This document shows positions 37,817-46,859 of a stretch of 64,000 nucleotides of DNA, in pieces; the stretch's first letter is position 1; each line of letters starts with the position of its first letter. The notes below the pieces were generated by a model that saw only the letters and a program-made list of their open reading frames with translations, made no database searches and was not told the DNA's origin. The position numbers and the translations under genes are program-made. Source of the DNA: CAZCDS01 sp964497585 (GTDB lineage Bacteria; Desulfobacterota; Desulfomonilia; Desulfomonilales; Desulfomonilaceae); the NCBI GenBank assembly GCA_964497585.1, contig CAZCDS010000011.1, positions 1 to 64,000 of the forward strand. The letters run 5' to 3'.

Positions 37817-38979
37817 TGTCATGTCCCGTTAATAAGTTTGCATATCTTCTCGACCTTCTTTAGGATGGAATCAGCTGTTGCTGTCCAAACGAAGGGTCGA
37901 GCATGTTTATTGTAATGTTCAGCGAAGTCCTCTATTTTCGCGATGAGTTCTTTCGTGCTTTGGAAGGATCCTCGTCGGATCGCTTTCTCGGAGATATGTG
38001 CAAACCACCGTTGCACCTGGTTGAGCCATGAGGAATAGGTGGGGGTGAAATGCATTGTGAAGCGGGGATGTGCGGCGAGCCATTTCCCCACCTTCGGATG
38101 CTTGTGAGGTCCGTAGTTGTCCGCAATAACATGAACATCCAACTGTGCGGGAACGTTCTTGCCGATCTTGTTGAGAAAGGAGAGGAATTCCTGAAGGCGA
38201 TGCCGCGGCTTGCAGTCGGTCAACACCGTTGCACTTCCCACATCCAACGCGGCAAACAAGGTGGTCGTGGCGTGACGGAAGTAGTCGTGGGTGATCCCCT
38301 CCACGTACCCGAGCCCCATGGGCAAAATCGGTTGACTTCGGTCAAGTGCCTGAATCTGAGACTTCTCATCCACACACAACACTACCGCATGCTCCGGCGG
38401 ATTCAAATACAAACCCACGATGTCCCGAACCTGCTCAACAAAATAGGGATCAGTGGAGAGTTTGAATGATTTGGTGCGATGGGGTTGAATACCGAAGAGC
38501 CGAAAATATCGCTGCACTGAACTCTTGGAAATCCCCGTTGCGTGTGCCGCTGTTCGCACCGACCAGTGAGTCCCGTGCGTCGGCGCACTCTCCAGAACCG
38601 TCCGGAGCAAACCAACCACCTTCTCGTCATCGTGGCTTCTCGGTCGTCCGGGTCGCTGCTCATCGCATAGCCCATGCAGTCCACTGTCCAAAAAGCGAGT
38701 CCGCCACTTGTTAATGGTGAGCATGGACACGGCTACTCGCCGGGCTATCGAGGTGTTCGTCTCGCCGCTCGCTGAGCGAAGCACAATCTGTGCCCGCACC
38801 ACCAAGCCGTGAGGGATTGTCCGAGATCTCGTCAATTGAACCAACGTCTTGCGCTCCAAATCCGTCAGAACAATCTCGCGTTTCTTCGGTCTGGCCATGA
38901 CCCATTGTGCCTCCACGGTAAGGTCAGAGCACTATCCCAGACAAAAACTTCTTAATCAACCTATTTGTGGGACAGGATA
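37814..38979. mobile_element. IS630-family insertion sequence
   Basis: A single transposase gene is bounded by imperfect inverted ends, each with a TGTCCC block, about 8 bases inside TA dinucleotides at 37814-37815 and 38978-38979. TA target duplication is the rule for IS630/Tc1 elements. Joining the flanks across a single TA gives a TAA stop for the upstream small ORF, so the insertion changed it only from TAA to TAG. Confidence 0.8.
37819..38898 (-). CDS. IS630-family transposase, catalytic Glu replaced
   Basis: A 359-residue DDE transposase. N-terminal helix-turn-helix parts (RPGRPRSHDDEK region) are followed by the catalytic domain: first Asp in VVLCVDEKSQIQALDRSQP, second Asp in VIADNYGPHKHPKVG, and the third motif YSSWLNQVQRWFAHISEKA. 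In the family the third motif is NQVERWF, so the catalytic Glu is Gln here (GAA to CAA), which should abolish transposition unless the family uses another residue. The start was set at the ATG giving MARPKKREIVLTD, the family N-terminus; a GTG 18 bases upstream overlaps the ribosome binding site. Confidence 0.93.
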   Translation of the reverse strand: MARPKKREIVLTDLERKTLVQLTRSRTIPHGLVVRAQIVLRSASGETNTSIARRVAVSMLTINKWRTRFLDSGLHGLCDEQRPGRPRSHDDEKVVGLLRTVLESAPTHGTHWSVRTAAHATGISKSSVQRYFRLFGIQPHRTKSFKLSTDPYFVEQVRDIVGLYLNPPEHAVVLCVDEKSQIQALDRSQPILPMGLGYVEGITHDYFRHATTTLFAALDVGSATVLTDCKPRHRLQEFLSFLNKIGKNVPAQLDVHVIADNYGPHKHPKVGKWLAAHPRFTMHFTPTYSSWLNQVQRWFAHISEKAIRRGSFQSTKELIAKIEDFAEHYNKHARPFVWTATADSILKKVEKICKLINGT

Positions 38980-39124
38980 ATGGGGAGGCACGGCCGGGCA
39001 ATTCGGCGGGGGTAGGCTGAGGCGAAGTAGGCCTCACAGAGAACAAAACGAATAAAAGAGGCTACAAGGTGCATCGGCGACATGGCATAGGGCGTTCCGG
39101 ACAGGGGCAGTTCTTCTTTCACGC

Positions 39125-39153
39125 TTGAACGATTGCTTGGCATGTGAGATAAT
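39125..39153 (+). promoter_or_regulatory. Sigma-70 promoter of caspase-like gene 1
   Basis: TTGAAC at 39125-39130, a 17-base spacer and GATAAT at 39148-39153. The same arrangement with a similar spacer occurs before caspase-like gene 2, and similarity continues to the start codon. Transcription would begin about 45 bases before the ATG. Confidence 0.75.
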
Positions 39154-39204
39154 TAAAACGATGCTCCATCTGCAGGACAGAAAAGCCTCTCGGGGGAGGT
39201 TCCG

Positions 39205-41700
39205 ATGATCCGCGCCGCTTTGCCTTCGGGGTCAAAGAAGAAGGGAAAAGGCCGGGGGTTCACGGCGATGATTCTTCCCGTTGCGGTATCATTTCTGGTC
39301 GCTCTATGCTCTCTGTCTATCGCCTCCAGTCAAGGCGAGTCTCCTGACGGTACCGTTGACACGGAATCCACAGTCCCGGGGGAACAGATCCGGGGAGACT
39401 TGTACGCGGTGGTGGTTGGAGTATCAAAATACAAGCATCCCAACGTGCCCGGGTTGGAAGTCTCGGACAAGGACGCGAAAGCATTCGCCGACTTTCTGAC
39501 TACACAAGAAAAGCTTTTTTCTAAAGTTCATCTCACGCTTCTTTTGAACGAGCAAGCCACAACAGTGGAGGTTCATAAGCACCTCTTTCATAATATCCGC
39601 CGCGCGGGAAAGAACGACACGGTAGCTCTCTTCTTCAGCGGTCATGGATCAAGCCGCCCCGATATTCCAGGAGAATACTTCTTTCTGACGCACGATGCAG
39701 ATCCTGAATTTCTGGAAGCGACTGCCGTCAAGATGACCGGTATGAGGTTCCTCAGAGGACTCGACTCAAAGAGAGTGGTTGTTATTGCCGACACTAGCCA
39801 TGCCGGGCTGGCCAAGGTCACCGAATCCAAGAGCGTTCAACCGGGCCTAAGCAACTTGCTGCGTCAATTCAAAGAGTCTGCGGGACGTGCGATCATTTCC
39901 TCGTGCCGACCGGACGAGATCTCTCTGGATGAGGAGGCCCTGGGGAAGAGCATCTTCACGCACTACCTTCTCGAGGCGCTCAAAGGCGCTGCCGACAAGG
40001 ACAGCAACGGTATTGTTACCATCGAGGAAGCCTATGATTACGTTTACCAGCAGACCAAGAATCGGACCCGGGGCAGGCAGCATCCCCAATTTGAAGGAGG
40101 AGTTGAGGGTGCCTTTCCGGTCTCGTATGTCGGCCCTACCGGAACGAGGCTCAAGTTGGTTACCGACCCCCCTGGGGTGAATGCATACGTCAAGACGAAG
40201 TCAGGATTTGAATTTGCCGACAAGAGCAACGAACAGGGTCGGCTCGTCCTCAAAGACATACCGCTCAACATGCCGGTCACAGTGAGGTTGAGCAAGGCGG
40301 GCTGGAAAACCGTGATTCTTGACCCCATCTCCTTCTCGGAGAACGGAAGGGAGGTGGAACATCCCCTTGTGAAGCTGTCTCCTGCACTCTCATTCTTGGT
40401 GCTCCAGTCCGATCCCTCGACCGTGGCTGTAAGTCTGGATGGCGAGCCCGTAGGAGTGACAGACGATGACAATTTACTGATTCTCAATGGGGTGCAAGTC
40501 GGGGTGCCGCATGAGATCACGTTCGGCAAGAAGGGCTTTCGTGAGAGGAAGGTGACGATAACTGTCCCGGTGCGATATGAAGGAAAGGTGTACAAGGCGG
40601 CTTCTGTCGCACTCCGAGAGAAGGCAGCTGACGTGGCCATGAAAATGCCCAGCAAGCGATCGAAAGAAGGCCTTGTCGGGAACGCCGGCAAGCAGAAAGC
40701 CCCAGCGGCGCTCGCGCGGGAAGAGCTTTTGGCGAAGCTGTTTGATGCTTCCCGTGAGGGAGACATAAAGACCCTTACCGAGCTTCTCAAACGAAAGGTT
40801 CATTTAGACGTCCGCGACCGGCGGGGCTGGACTCCTCTGATGCACGCAGCATCTGGAAACCACGCCAAAGCGGCCTCTGCTCTGTTGGCCGCGGGGGCTG
40901 ACGTAAATGCTCGAGGCGATTTCGGATGGACGGCTCTCATGCTCGCTACGGGCAAGGGCAACACCGAGATGGTGAAACTGCTCCTGGCCAAGGGAGCCGA
41001 TGCAAAGGCCAAGGACGTATACGGGCAGACCGCGTTGATGAAGCCTGCTACAGCCGGTCACGAAAAGATCCTGAAACTCTTGGGAAAAGGTTCCCGAGCC
41101 CCTGTCTCCAGGGCCGGGTCGCGGGTGGAAACCACTGCCGTGGCTTCACAGAGCGCCAAACAAGCGAGAGAGTTCATTGAAGCTTCAAGAAACGGCGATG
41201 TAGGCAAGGTCAGGAAAATACTCCGCGAAGGAGTGGAAGTTGATGTTCGGGATCAGCTGGGATGGACCGCATTGATGTACGCCTGCGCGTACAATCACCT
41301 GACCGTCGCACTGGTGCTTCTTGAGATGGGGGCTGACGTAAACGGGACGAACAAGCTCGGCTGGAGTCCGCTCATGATCGCAGCGGGCAACGGTCACGAG
41401 GAGGCGGTGAACCTTCTGCTTGACAGGGGGGCCGACAAGGAAGCCCGCAATATCTACGGTGAGACGGCAGCAATGAAGGCCTCCATCGGAAAACACAAGG
41501 GAGTACTCAGGCTCCTTGGATTGTCACCAAAACCCTCGGCGGCTCGAAGATCCGCTGTGACGACCCAACCAAGAAAGGCTGGAGATCCCGTCGCTGTCGA
41601 AGGCCTAGGGAAACCGATTCGCTACGAACCTTTTATCGACGCACTTTCTGTGGACGACCGTCCTGCGTCAATCTATGTCGACAAAGATGTCTTCGAATAG
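39205..41700 (+). CDS. Secreted caspase-like pseudo-protease with ankyrin repeats
   Basis: An 831-residue protein with an N-terminal signal/anchor segment (about 21-42), a caspase/C14 domain (about 62-310), two PEGA-like beta modules (about 313-480) and two blocks of ankyrin repeats (about 510-635 and 655-775; for example WTPLMHAASGNHAKAASALL). The catalytic His147 is in FFSGHGSS, but the nucleophile is Ser198 (ADTSHAG; AGC where Cys would be TGC). Asp196, expected in the S1 pocket, is kept. An EF-hand-like loop DKDSNGIVTIEE covers 264-275. Peptidase activity is therefore doubtful; a decoy, scaffold or regulator for the neighbouring intact paralogue is my inference. It has its own promoter. 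Confidence 0.93.
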   Translation: MIRAALPSGSKKKGKGRGFTAMILPVAVSFLVALCSLSIASSQGESPDGTVDTESTVPGEQIRGDLYAVVVGVSKYKHPNVPGLEVSDKDAKAFADFLTTQEKLFSKVHLTLLLNEQATTVEVHKHLFHNIRRAGKNDTVALFFSGHGSSRPDIPGEYFFLTHDADPEFLEATAVKMTGMRFLRGLDSKRVVVIADTSHAGLAKVTESKSVQPGLSNLLRQFKESAGRAIISSCRPDEISLDEEALGKSIFTHYLLEALKGAADKDSNGIVTIEEAYDYVYQQTKNRTRGRQHPQFEGGVEGAFPVSYVGPTGTRLKLVTDPPGVNAYVKTKSGFEFADKSNEQGRLVLKDIPLNMPVTVRLSKAGWKTVILDPISFSENGREVEHPLVKLSPALSFLVLQSDPSTVAVSLDGEPVGVTDDDNLLILNGVQVGVPHEITFGKKGFRERKVTITVPVRYEGKVYKAASVALREKAADVAMKMPSKRSKEGLVGNAGKQKAPAALAREELLAKLFDASREGDIKTLTELLKRKVHLDVRDRRGWTPLMHAASGNHAKAASALLAAGADVNARGDFGWTALMLATGKGNTEMVKLLLAKGADAKAKDVYGQTALMKPATAGHEKILKLLGKGSRAPVSRAGSRVETTAVASQSAKQAREFIEASRNGDVGKVRKILREGVEVDVRDQLGWTALMYACAYNHLTVALVLLEMGADVNGTNKLGWSPLMIAAGNGHEEAVNLLLDRGADKEARNIYGETAAMKASIGKHKGVLRLLGLSPKPSAARRSAVTTQPRKAGDPVAVEGLGKPIRYEPFIDALSVDDRPASIYVDKDVFE
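39994..40029 (+). other. EF-hand-like Ca2+-binding loop in caspase-like protein 1
   Basis: Encodes DKDSNGIVTIEE: acidic or oxygen ligands at loop positions 1, 3, 5, 9 and 12, Gly at 6 and Val at 8, matching a canonical EF-hand loop. The same position in paralogues 2 and 3 has DFNRDGIVTLEE and DADRDGVVTLKE. Confidence 0.7.
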
Positions 41701-42019
41701 GTCCTTGGAAGCCAGAATCCTGTTGAGGTATCCCCAGCACTGAATTAGAGTTCGTAAGACCGAACCACGCCGCCATGAAACTGGCAGATCAATTCAGACA
41801 TGTTCTTCCTGCCTTTCCCCGTGGCTTCGGATAGCATTGCCGGGTAAGGCAGTAGATGCGCCCTTATTCTCAGTGGCCCTTGCATGGACAGACGAGGACG
41901 TAACGGGCGGCGAGTGACTGTGTGGATATGGCAGCGTGACTTCTGGACATCATGGTTCGAAACGGTTTCCTTGTCGCCTTCCCGGTCTCCTGGGGCAAGC
42001 GGCTTTCTCTTTTTTTGGC

Positions 42020-42048
42020 TTGAAAGATTGGTTGGGGTGTGGGATACT
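42020..42048 (+). promoter_or_regulatory. Sigma-70 promoter of caspase-like gene 2
   Basis: TTGAAA at 42020-42025, a 17-base spacer and GATACT at 42043-42048. The spacer and leader align with those of gene 1, including the CGGGGGAGGTT ribosome binding site, so the promoter was duplicated together with the gene. Confidence 0.75.
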
Positions 42049-42099
42049 AAATTAGAAGCTCCATACGCTGGACCGAACAGCCTTTCGGGGGAGGTTCTG

Positions 42100-44040
42100 A
42101 TGACCCGAGTCATTTGGCACGCAGGGTTTGAGAACAGGGTAACAGGTCTGCGCAACGCAGCGAAGCTTCTTCTGGTAGCCGCCTCATTAGTGGCTGCGGT
42201 AACCTCTCTATCCGTCGGCTCCAGTCTAGCTGAGTCTCCAAGGAAGAGCCCTGAAACGGACTCCGCAGTCCCGGCGGAACCGACCGTCGGAGACTTGTAC
42301 GCCTTGGTTGTCGGAGTATCCAAGTACAAGAATCCCAAGGTGCCGCGGCTAGAAGTCTCAGACAGGGACGCCAAGGCATTCGCCGACTTCCTGAATACCC
42401 AAGACAAGCTTTTTTCCAAAGTCCATCTTACGCTCCTGTTGAACGAGGGTGCCACAGCAGTGGAGGTTAAGAAGCACCTCTTTCACAAGCTCCGCCGCGC
42501 GGGGAAAAATGACACGGTGGTTCTCTTCTTCAGCGGTCATGGATCAACCCCCCCTGATATTCCTGGAGAATACTTTCTTCTCACGCACGATGCAGATCCT
42601 CAGTTTCTGGAAGCGACAGCAGTCAACATGACCCGCATGAGGTTCCTCGAAAGACTCGACTCAAAGAGAGTGGTAGTAATTGCCGACACCTGCCATGCCG
42701 GGGGGTTCAAGGTCGCCGGATCGAAGAGCGTGCAACCTGCCCTGAGCAAGTTCCTGCAGCAGTTCAAAGAGTCCGCGGGACGTGTGGTCATTACATCTTG
42801 CCGACCCGACGAAATCTCTCTGGAAAAGCCTGCGTTGGGGAATAGCATTTTCACGCATTACCTTATAAGGGGGCTCAAGAATGAAGCGGATTTCAATCGT
42901 GACGGTATTGTAACTCTCGAGGAGGCTTATGATTTTGCCTACGCGAGAACGAAGGATGAGACAAACGGCGTTCAGCATCCACAATGGGAGGGACGCGTTG
43001 AGGGGGCCATGCCGCTCTCATTCTTACATCCTGGAAAGCCAAGCCTGTCCCTTGTGATCAGACCGGTGTCCGTGGATGTCTATCTAAGGGACCAGACGGG
43101 ATCGCGCCATGTGGGAAAAACGAATGAATATGGTCGGTTGGTACTGCGAGATCTTCCCCTGGACAAGCCGTTGTTCGTCCAGCTCAAGAAGGTGGGATGG
43201 CAAGACCTGATTCTCGGTCCTCATACCCTCTCGAAAGATGAATTGCACAAGAGACTGCCTCCGGTGGAATTGAAGCCTCGGGTCGCGTTCCTTGCGCTGA
43301 GGGCGTCCCTTCCCGGCGTCAACGTAAGAATCGGCGAACGTGAGGCCGGTGTAACAAGTGAAGATGGCCTACTCATGATAGAAAAAGCCCAAGTTGGCGT
43401 TACTCTCAAGGTCAATCTCAGAAAGGATGGATTCGAGGAGAAGACGATCGATCTCGTCATTCCCGTTTCCCATGAAAACAAGGTATACATGAGTTCGCTC
43501 ATCAATCTCGACAAAGCTGGACGGATGCCAGCAAGGTCCGAGGTCGGTCCAGCAAGCCGCGAACAGAAGCCCGTGTCGCGTGCTACGGCTGGACGTAAGC
43601 AAGACGCAAAACCTATGATGAACTACTCTCGAGTAGTGAGGAATCTTATCCAGCGTGCGAAAGAGGGCGACGCCGAGGCCCAATTCAAACTGGGACTTCG
43701 ATTTCTCAGAGGAGAGGGAGTGCCCAGAAACCACGAAGAAGCAGCAAAATGGTTTAAATTGGCTGTCCAGGCTGGCGGGAAGGTGGCCCAAGAAAAGCCC
43801 GGCAAACCAGGAAAGGCAGAGGCGGTTTCTGAGCCGAACGCAGCCGAAGCCGAGAAATCCAAACCTCGTGAAGCGGCCACACGTAAGGAAGCGACTCGCT
43901 CTGGCGATGTAGAATTCCAGGGACCGATCGTGCCTCGTGATGCCTTCGCCCGTGAGCGCTGTCTCGAGGAATGTGAGATAGATAAGGACAGATTCTACGG
44001 CCGCTGTTTGAGGGACTGTGCAGCTCAGTATCCTGAATAA
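42100..44040 (+). CDS. Secreted caspase-like protease with Sel1-type repeat
   Basis: A 646-residue paralogue of the preceding protein with a signal/anchor segment (about 17-38), a caspase domain with an intact dyad, His147 (FFSGHGSTPP) and Cys198 (ADTCHAGGF), and the EF-hand-like loop DFNRDGIVTLEE at 264-275. PEGA-like modules follow. Instead of ankyrin repeats the C-terminus has one Sel1-like repeat (AEAQFKLGLRFLRGEGVPRN) and a final cysteine motif (RCLEECEIDKDRFYGRCLRD). Asp at 196 suggests an acidic S1 pocket and cleavage after Arg/Lys, as in metacaspase-like enzymes. The start at 42100 was preferred over an upstream in-frame ATG because of the ribosome binding site, the promoter and the residue numbering shared with the paralogues. 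Confidence 0.94.
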   Translation: MTRVIWHAGFENRVTGLRNAAKLLLVAASLVAAVTSLSVGSSLAESPRKSPETDSAVPAEPTVGDLYALVVGVSKYKNPKVPRLEVSDRDAKAFADFLNTQDKLFSKVHLTLLLNEGATAVEVKKHLFHKLRRAGKNDTVVLFFSGHGSTPPDIPGEYFLLTHDADPQFLEATAVNMTRMRFLERLDSKRVVVIADTCHAGGFKVAGSKSVQPALSKFLQQFKESAGRVVITSCRPDEISLEKPALGNSIFTHYLIRGLKNEADFNRDGIVTLEEAYDFAYARTKDETNGVQHPQWEGRVEGAMPLSFLHPGKPSLSLVIRPVSVDVYLRDQTGSRHVGKTNEYGRLVLRDLPLDKPLFVQLKKVGWQDLILGPHTLSKDELHKRLPPVELKPRVAFLALRASLPGVNVRIGEREAGVTSEDGLLMIEKAQVGVTLKVNLRKDGFEEKTIDLVIPVSHENKVYMSSLINLDKAGRMPARSEVGPASREQKPVSRATAGRKQDAKPMMNYSRVVRNLIQRAKEGDAEAQFKLGLRFLRGEGVPRNHEEAAKWFKLAVQAGGKVAQEKPGKPGKAEAVSEPNAAEAEKSKPREAATRKEATRSGDVEFQGPIVPRDAFARERCLEECEIDKDRFYGRCLRDCAAQYPE

Positions 44041-44549
44041 TTGGAGATGAACTCCGCGAGGACCAGGGTGAGCCCGAGGCAGCGGGTTTACCCATCGCAG
44101 GATCTCCGCTTCCGAGATATCCACGAACGGTGCAGGTCGTAGAGGGGCTCGTCCCGAGACGATTCTGCGAGGATCTCGAAAGATCAACGACCGCGCGAGA
44201 AGGTGAGACAAAAGCCTGGGGGTATTGGGGGCACAGTAATCATGGCAATCGAGAGATGCTCTCGTACGCGACTACGAGCCTACCTCAGTACTGAACCGTG
44301 CGCGCGAGTCTAAGAGAGACTCGGAAGTCTCTTTTGGCTGGATTTTGTGCCCCTCATGCCACAGCAGGATCGTTCCTGCTCGTCGGAAAATCTTGCCAAG
44401 GAGCCGACATAACAGCTTGGTGAATTCCGCCCCCTGAGAAAAGAACTCGGGTCAGGCGTGCTTTTTGCTTGGGAGGGAGGTTACGGTATGCGGCAGTCCA
44501 TGGCCGCCTGTCATTATCTATGAAGAACGGGCAAGCGAGTGAGGTCCCG
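44041..44549. other. Intergenic, no recognised gene
   Basis: About 500 bases between two caspase-like genes. A minus-strand frame of 69 codons (44354-44563) has no recognised family. The leader just before 44550 (AGTGAGGTCCCG) resembles a degraded form of the ribosome-binding segment of the two preceding paralogues; no good -35/-10 pair was found. Confidence 0.5.
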
Positions 44550-46514
44550 ATGAAGTCGATCACATCCTTGGATCAACGGAAAAGTGCGGGCTACGCTCAG
44601 CTCCACGCTGCCACTACCATCCTGTTTCCAATGGCGGTGATGCTCCTGATCTCAGTTCTTGCGATCGCGGCGGGCAGCGAACCCGTGGCACAAGATGTCT
44701 CGGAGAACATGTCGGCGGCCACACGGGAGCCGAGGGTCGGGGAGTTGCATGCCCTGGTCGTTGGAATCTCAAACTATCGCAACGCCAAGATTCCCTCGTT
44801 GGAAATGTCGGTTAAGGATGCTCGTGCATTTTCCGACTTCCTGCGAACCCAGGACAAGCTCTTTTCCAGGATTCGTCTCAGGGTGCTCCTTAACGAAAAG
44901 GCGACCATGGTCGAGATAAAGAAACAGCTTTTTCACAGCCTCCGGAAGGCTGAGAAGAATGACACCGTGGTTCTCTTTTTTAGCGGTCACGGCTCAATCG
45001 CTCCTGATATTCCTGGAGAATACTTCTTGCTTACGTACGATTCGGATCCGCATTTTCCGGAGGCCACGGCCGTGAACATGAGCCGCATGAGATTCCTCCA
45101 GAGGCTCAAGTCGAAGCGAGTCGTGGTCATTGCCGACACACGCCATGCGGGCGGGTTCAACATAACCGGCTCGAAGAGCGTGCAACCCGCGTTGAAGAAC
45201 CTGCTCCGTGACTTCAGGGAATCCGAGGGCAGGGTCGTAATCACGTCGTGCCGCCCCGACGAGATCTCTCTGGACAATCCCCAAGCGGGAAACAGCATCT
45301 TCACCCATTATCTGATCAAGGCTCTAAAAGGAGCCGCAGACGCCGATCGTGACGGAGTCGTCACTCTGAAGGAAGCCTACGATTTTACTTACGCGAGTAC
45401 CAAAGCTGAAACCAAGGGAGGTCAACATCCGCAGTGGGAGGGTCGAGTGGAGGGAGCTTTGGCCCTGTCGTTCCTTAATTCTGGTATTCCGAGTCTCACG
45501 CTTGTAACGCGGCCGGCCTTGGTGGACGTCTCGGTCAAACAGGAAGGAGGTTTCAGAAGCGTTGGACGGACAGGCGAGGACGGACGACTCGTGCTGAGAG
45601 ATGTCCGTTTGGGCCGACCTCTCTTTGTTCGACTGAAAAGGCGGGGGTGGCGCGACCTGATACTCGGACCGTACGTTCTCTCCCAAGAGGAGCTTCACAA
45701 GACACTGCCGCCGGTTGAACTCAAGCCCCGGACAGGATTCCTGGCGCTGAAAACATCTGCACCCGGAGCAAGGATTCGAATCGGCTCTCGTGAGGCCGGT
45801 GTCACCACCTCGGACGGTATGCTCATTGTTGACAACGTCCAGGTTGGTGTGCCTCTTGAGGTCAGCCTCAATAAAGAGGGATACCGGGAAACGACGGTCA
45901 ATCTCACGATTCCTCTCTCTCATGAGGGAAAGGTTTACATGAGTTCTCCGATCGACATGAACAAGCTCGGAAAAGCCGCGGCAAGGCCGGAACAAAGACC
46001 TGCACGCCGTAAGAAAAGGCCCGACTCTCGTGCCATATCCGCGCCTGCGCAAGGGGCTGGGCGCCCGGAGAAAAAAGACCGTGTCAGGACCTATGCTCCG
46101 GACGTGAGGAATCTGATTGATCGCGCCGAACGCGGCGATCCCGAAGCCCAATTCAAACTCGGGCTGCGGTTTCTCAGGGGCGAGGGAGTTCCCAGAGATC
46201 ACAACCAGGCCGCGAAGTGGTTCCGCGCCGCTCTTGAGAACCGATACTCGAATGCCAAGGAACGCCCTGATGCGACTCCCGCGTCAAAGGAACCTGGCAA
46301 GGGCGGCAAGAAACCCAAGGAGAGAGTCTCAAGACCCCGGGAAAACGTGCCTCGCGCCGGGAGCGCCGATATTCCCGATGGTGATTGGGCCAAGGACCAG
46401 ACAAAAGAGTTTCGAAAAGATGACCGAGACTGGGAAAGAACTGGCGAGTGGATAGACAACGACCAGGGGATTACCCCGTCCATGGAGCGACCGCCTATGG
46501 GCATCAAACCCTAG
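44550..46514 (+). CDS. Secreted caspase-like pseudo-protease with Sel1-type repeat
   Basis: A 654-residue third paralogue: signal/anchor segment (about 27-46), caspase domain, PEGA-like modules and a Sel1-like repeat (EAQFKLGLRFLRGEGVPRDH) with a Lys/Arg-rich tail ending GITPSMERPPMGIKP. His147 is present (FFSGHGSIAPD), but position 198 is Arg (ADTRHAGGF; CGC where Cys would be TGC), so it cannot be a cysteine peptidase. The EF-hand-like loop DADRDGVVTLKE is kept at 264-275. Choosing the ATG at 44550 puts His, the nucleophile position and the loop at the same residue numbers as in paralogues 1 and 2, which supports all three starts. Confidence 0.93.
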   Translation: MKSITSLDQRKSAGYAQLHAATTILFPMAVMLLISVLAIAAGSEPVAQDVSENMSAATREPRVGELHALVVGISNYRNAKIPSLEMSVKDARAFSDFLRTQDKLFSRIRLRVLLNEKATMVEIKKQLFHSLRKAEKNDTVVLFFSGHGSIAPDIPGEYFLLTYDSDPHFPEATAVNMSRMRFLQRLKSKRVVVIADTRHAGGFNITGSKSVQPALKNLLRDFRESEGRVVITSCRPDEISLDNPQAGNSIFTHYLIKALKGAADADRDGVVTLKEAYDFTYASTKAETKGGQHPQWEGRVEGALALSFLNSGIPSLTLVTRPALVDVSVKQEGGFRSVGRTGEDGRLVLRDVRLGRPLFVRLKRRGWRDLILGPYVLSQEELHKTLPPVELKPRTGFLALKTSAPGARIRIGSREAGVTTSDGMLIVDNVQVGVPLEVSLNKEGYRETTVNLTIPLSHEGKVYMSSPIDMNKLGKAAARPEQRPARRKKRPDSRAISAPAQGAGRPEKKDRVRTYAPDVRNLIDRAERGDPEAQFKLGLRFLRGEGVPRDHNQAAKWFRAALENRYSNAKERPDATPASKEPGKGGKKPKERVSRPRENVPRAGSADIPDGDWAKDQTKEFRKDDRDWERTGEWIDNDQGITPSMERPPMGIKP

Positions 46515-46859
46515 GTTCCAGAGCAGGGGGGCCCACTCTCTCCCGTACCCTTTGGCGTTGGGCACGGAGGAGCAACCATTCCAGTGACCGAACCCATTGC
46601 CGAGACTGTTGCAGTCATTGAACTTGGGCGGCGCGGTGGTTCCCCGACACCTGTGCAGCCGATGAAGCGCATACGTGGGCCCCAGGTCGCAACAGCTCTG
46701 ACCCCCCTGGCGGGTCTCCGACAAACGAGGCGTCAGCGAGGACCTTCGTCAGCGAGGAGGCATGAAGTCGGCGTTTCGCAGCGGGGTTCGGTGCTATGTC
46801 GGGCTTCTGAGCCGCCGTGGCTAGCGATGCAGGAACCCGGTGAAAGGAGGTGGATTGAT

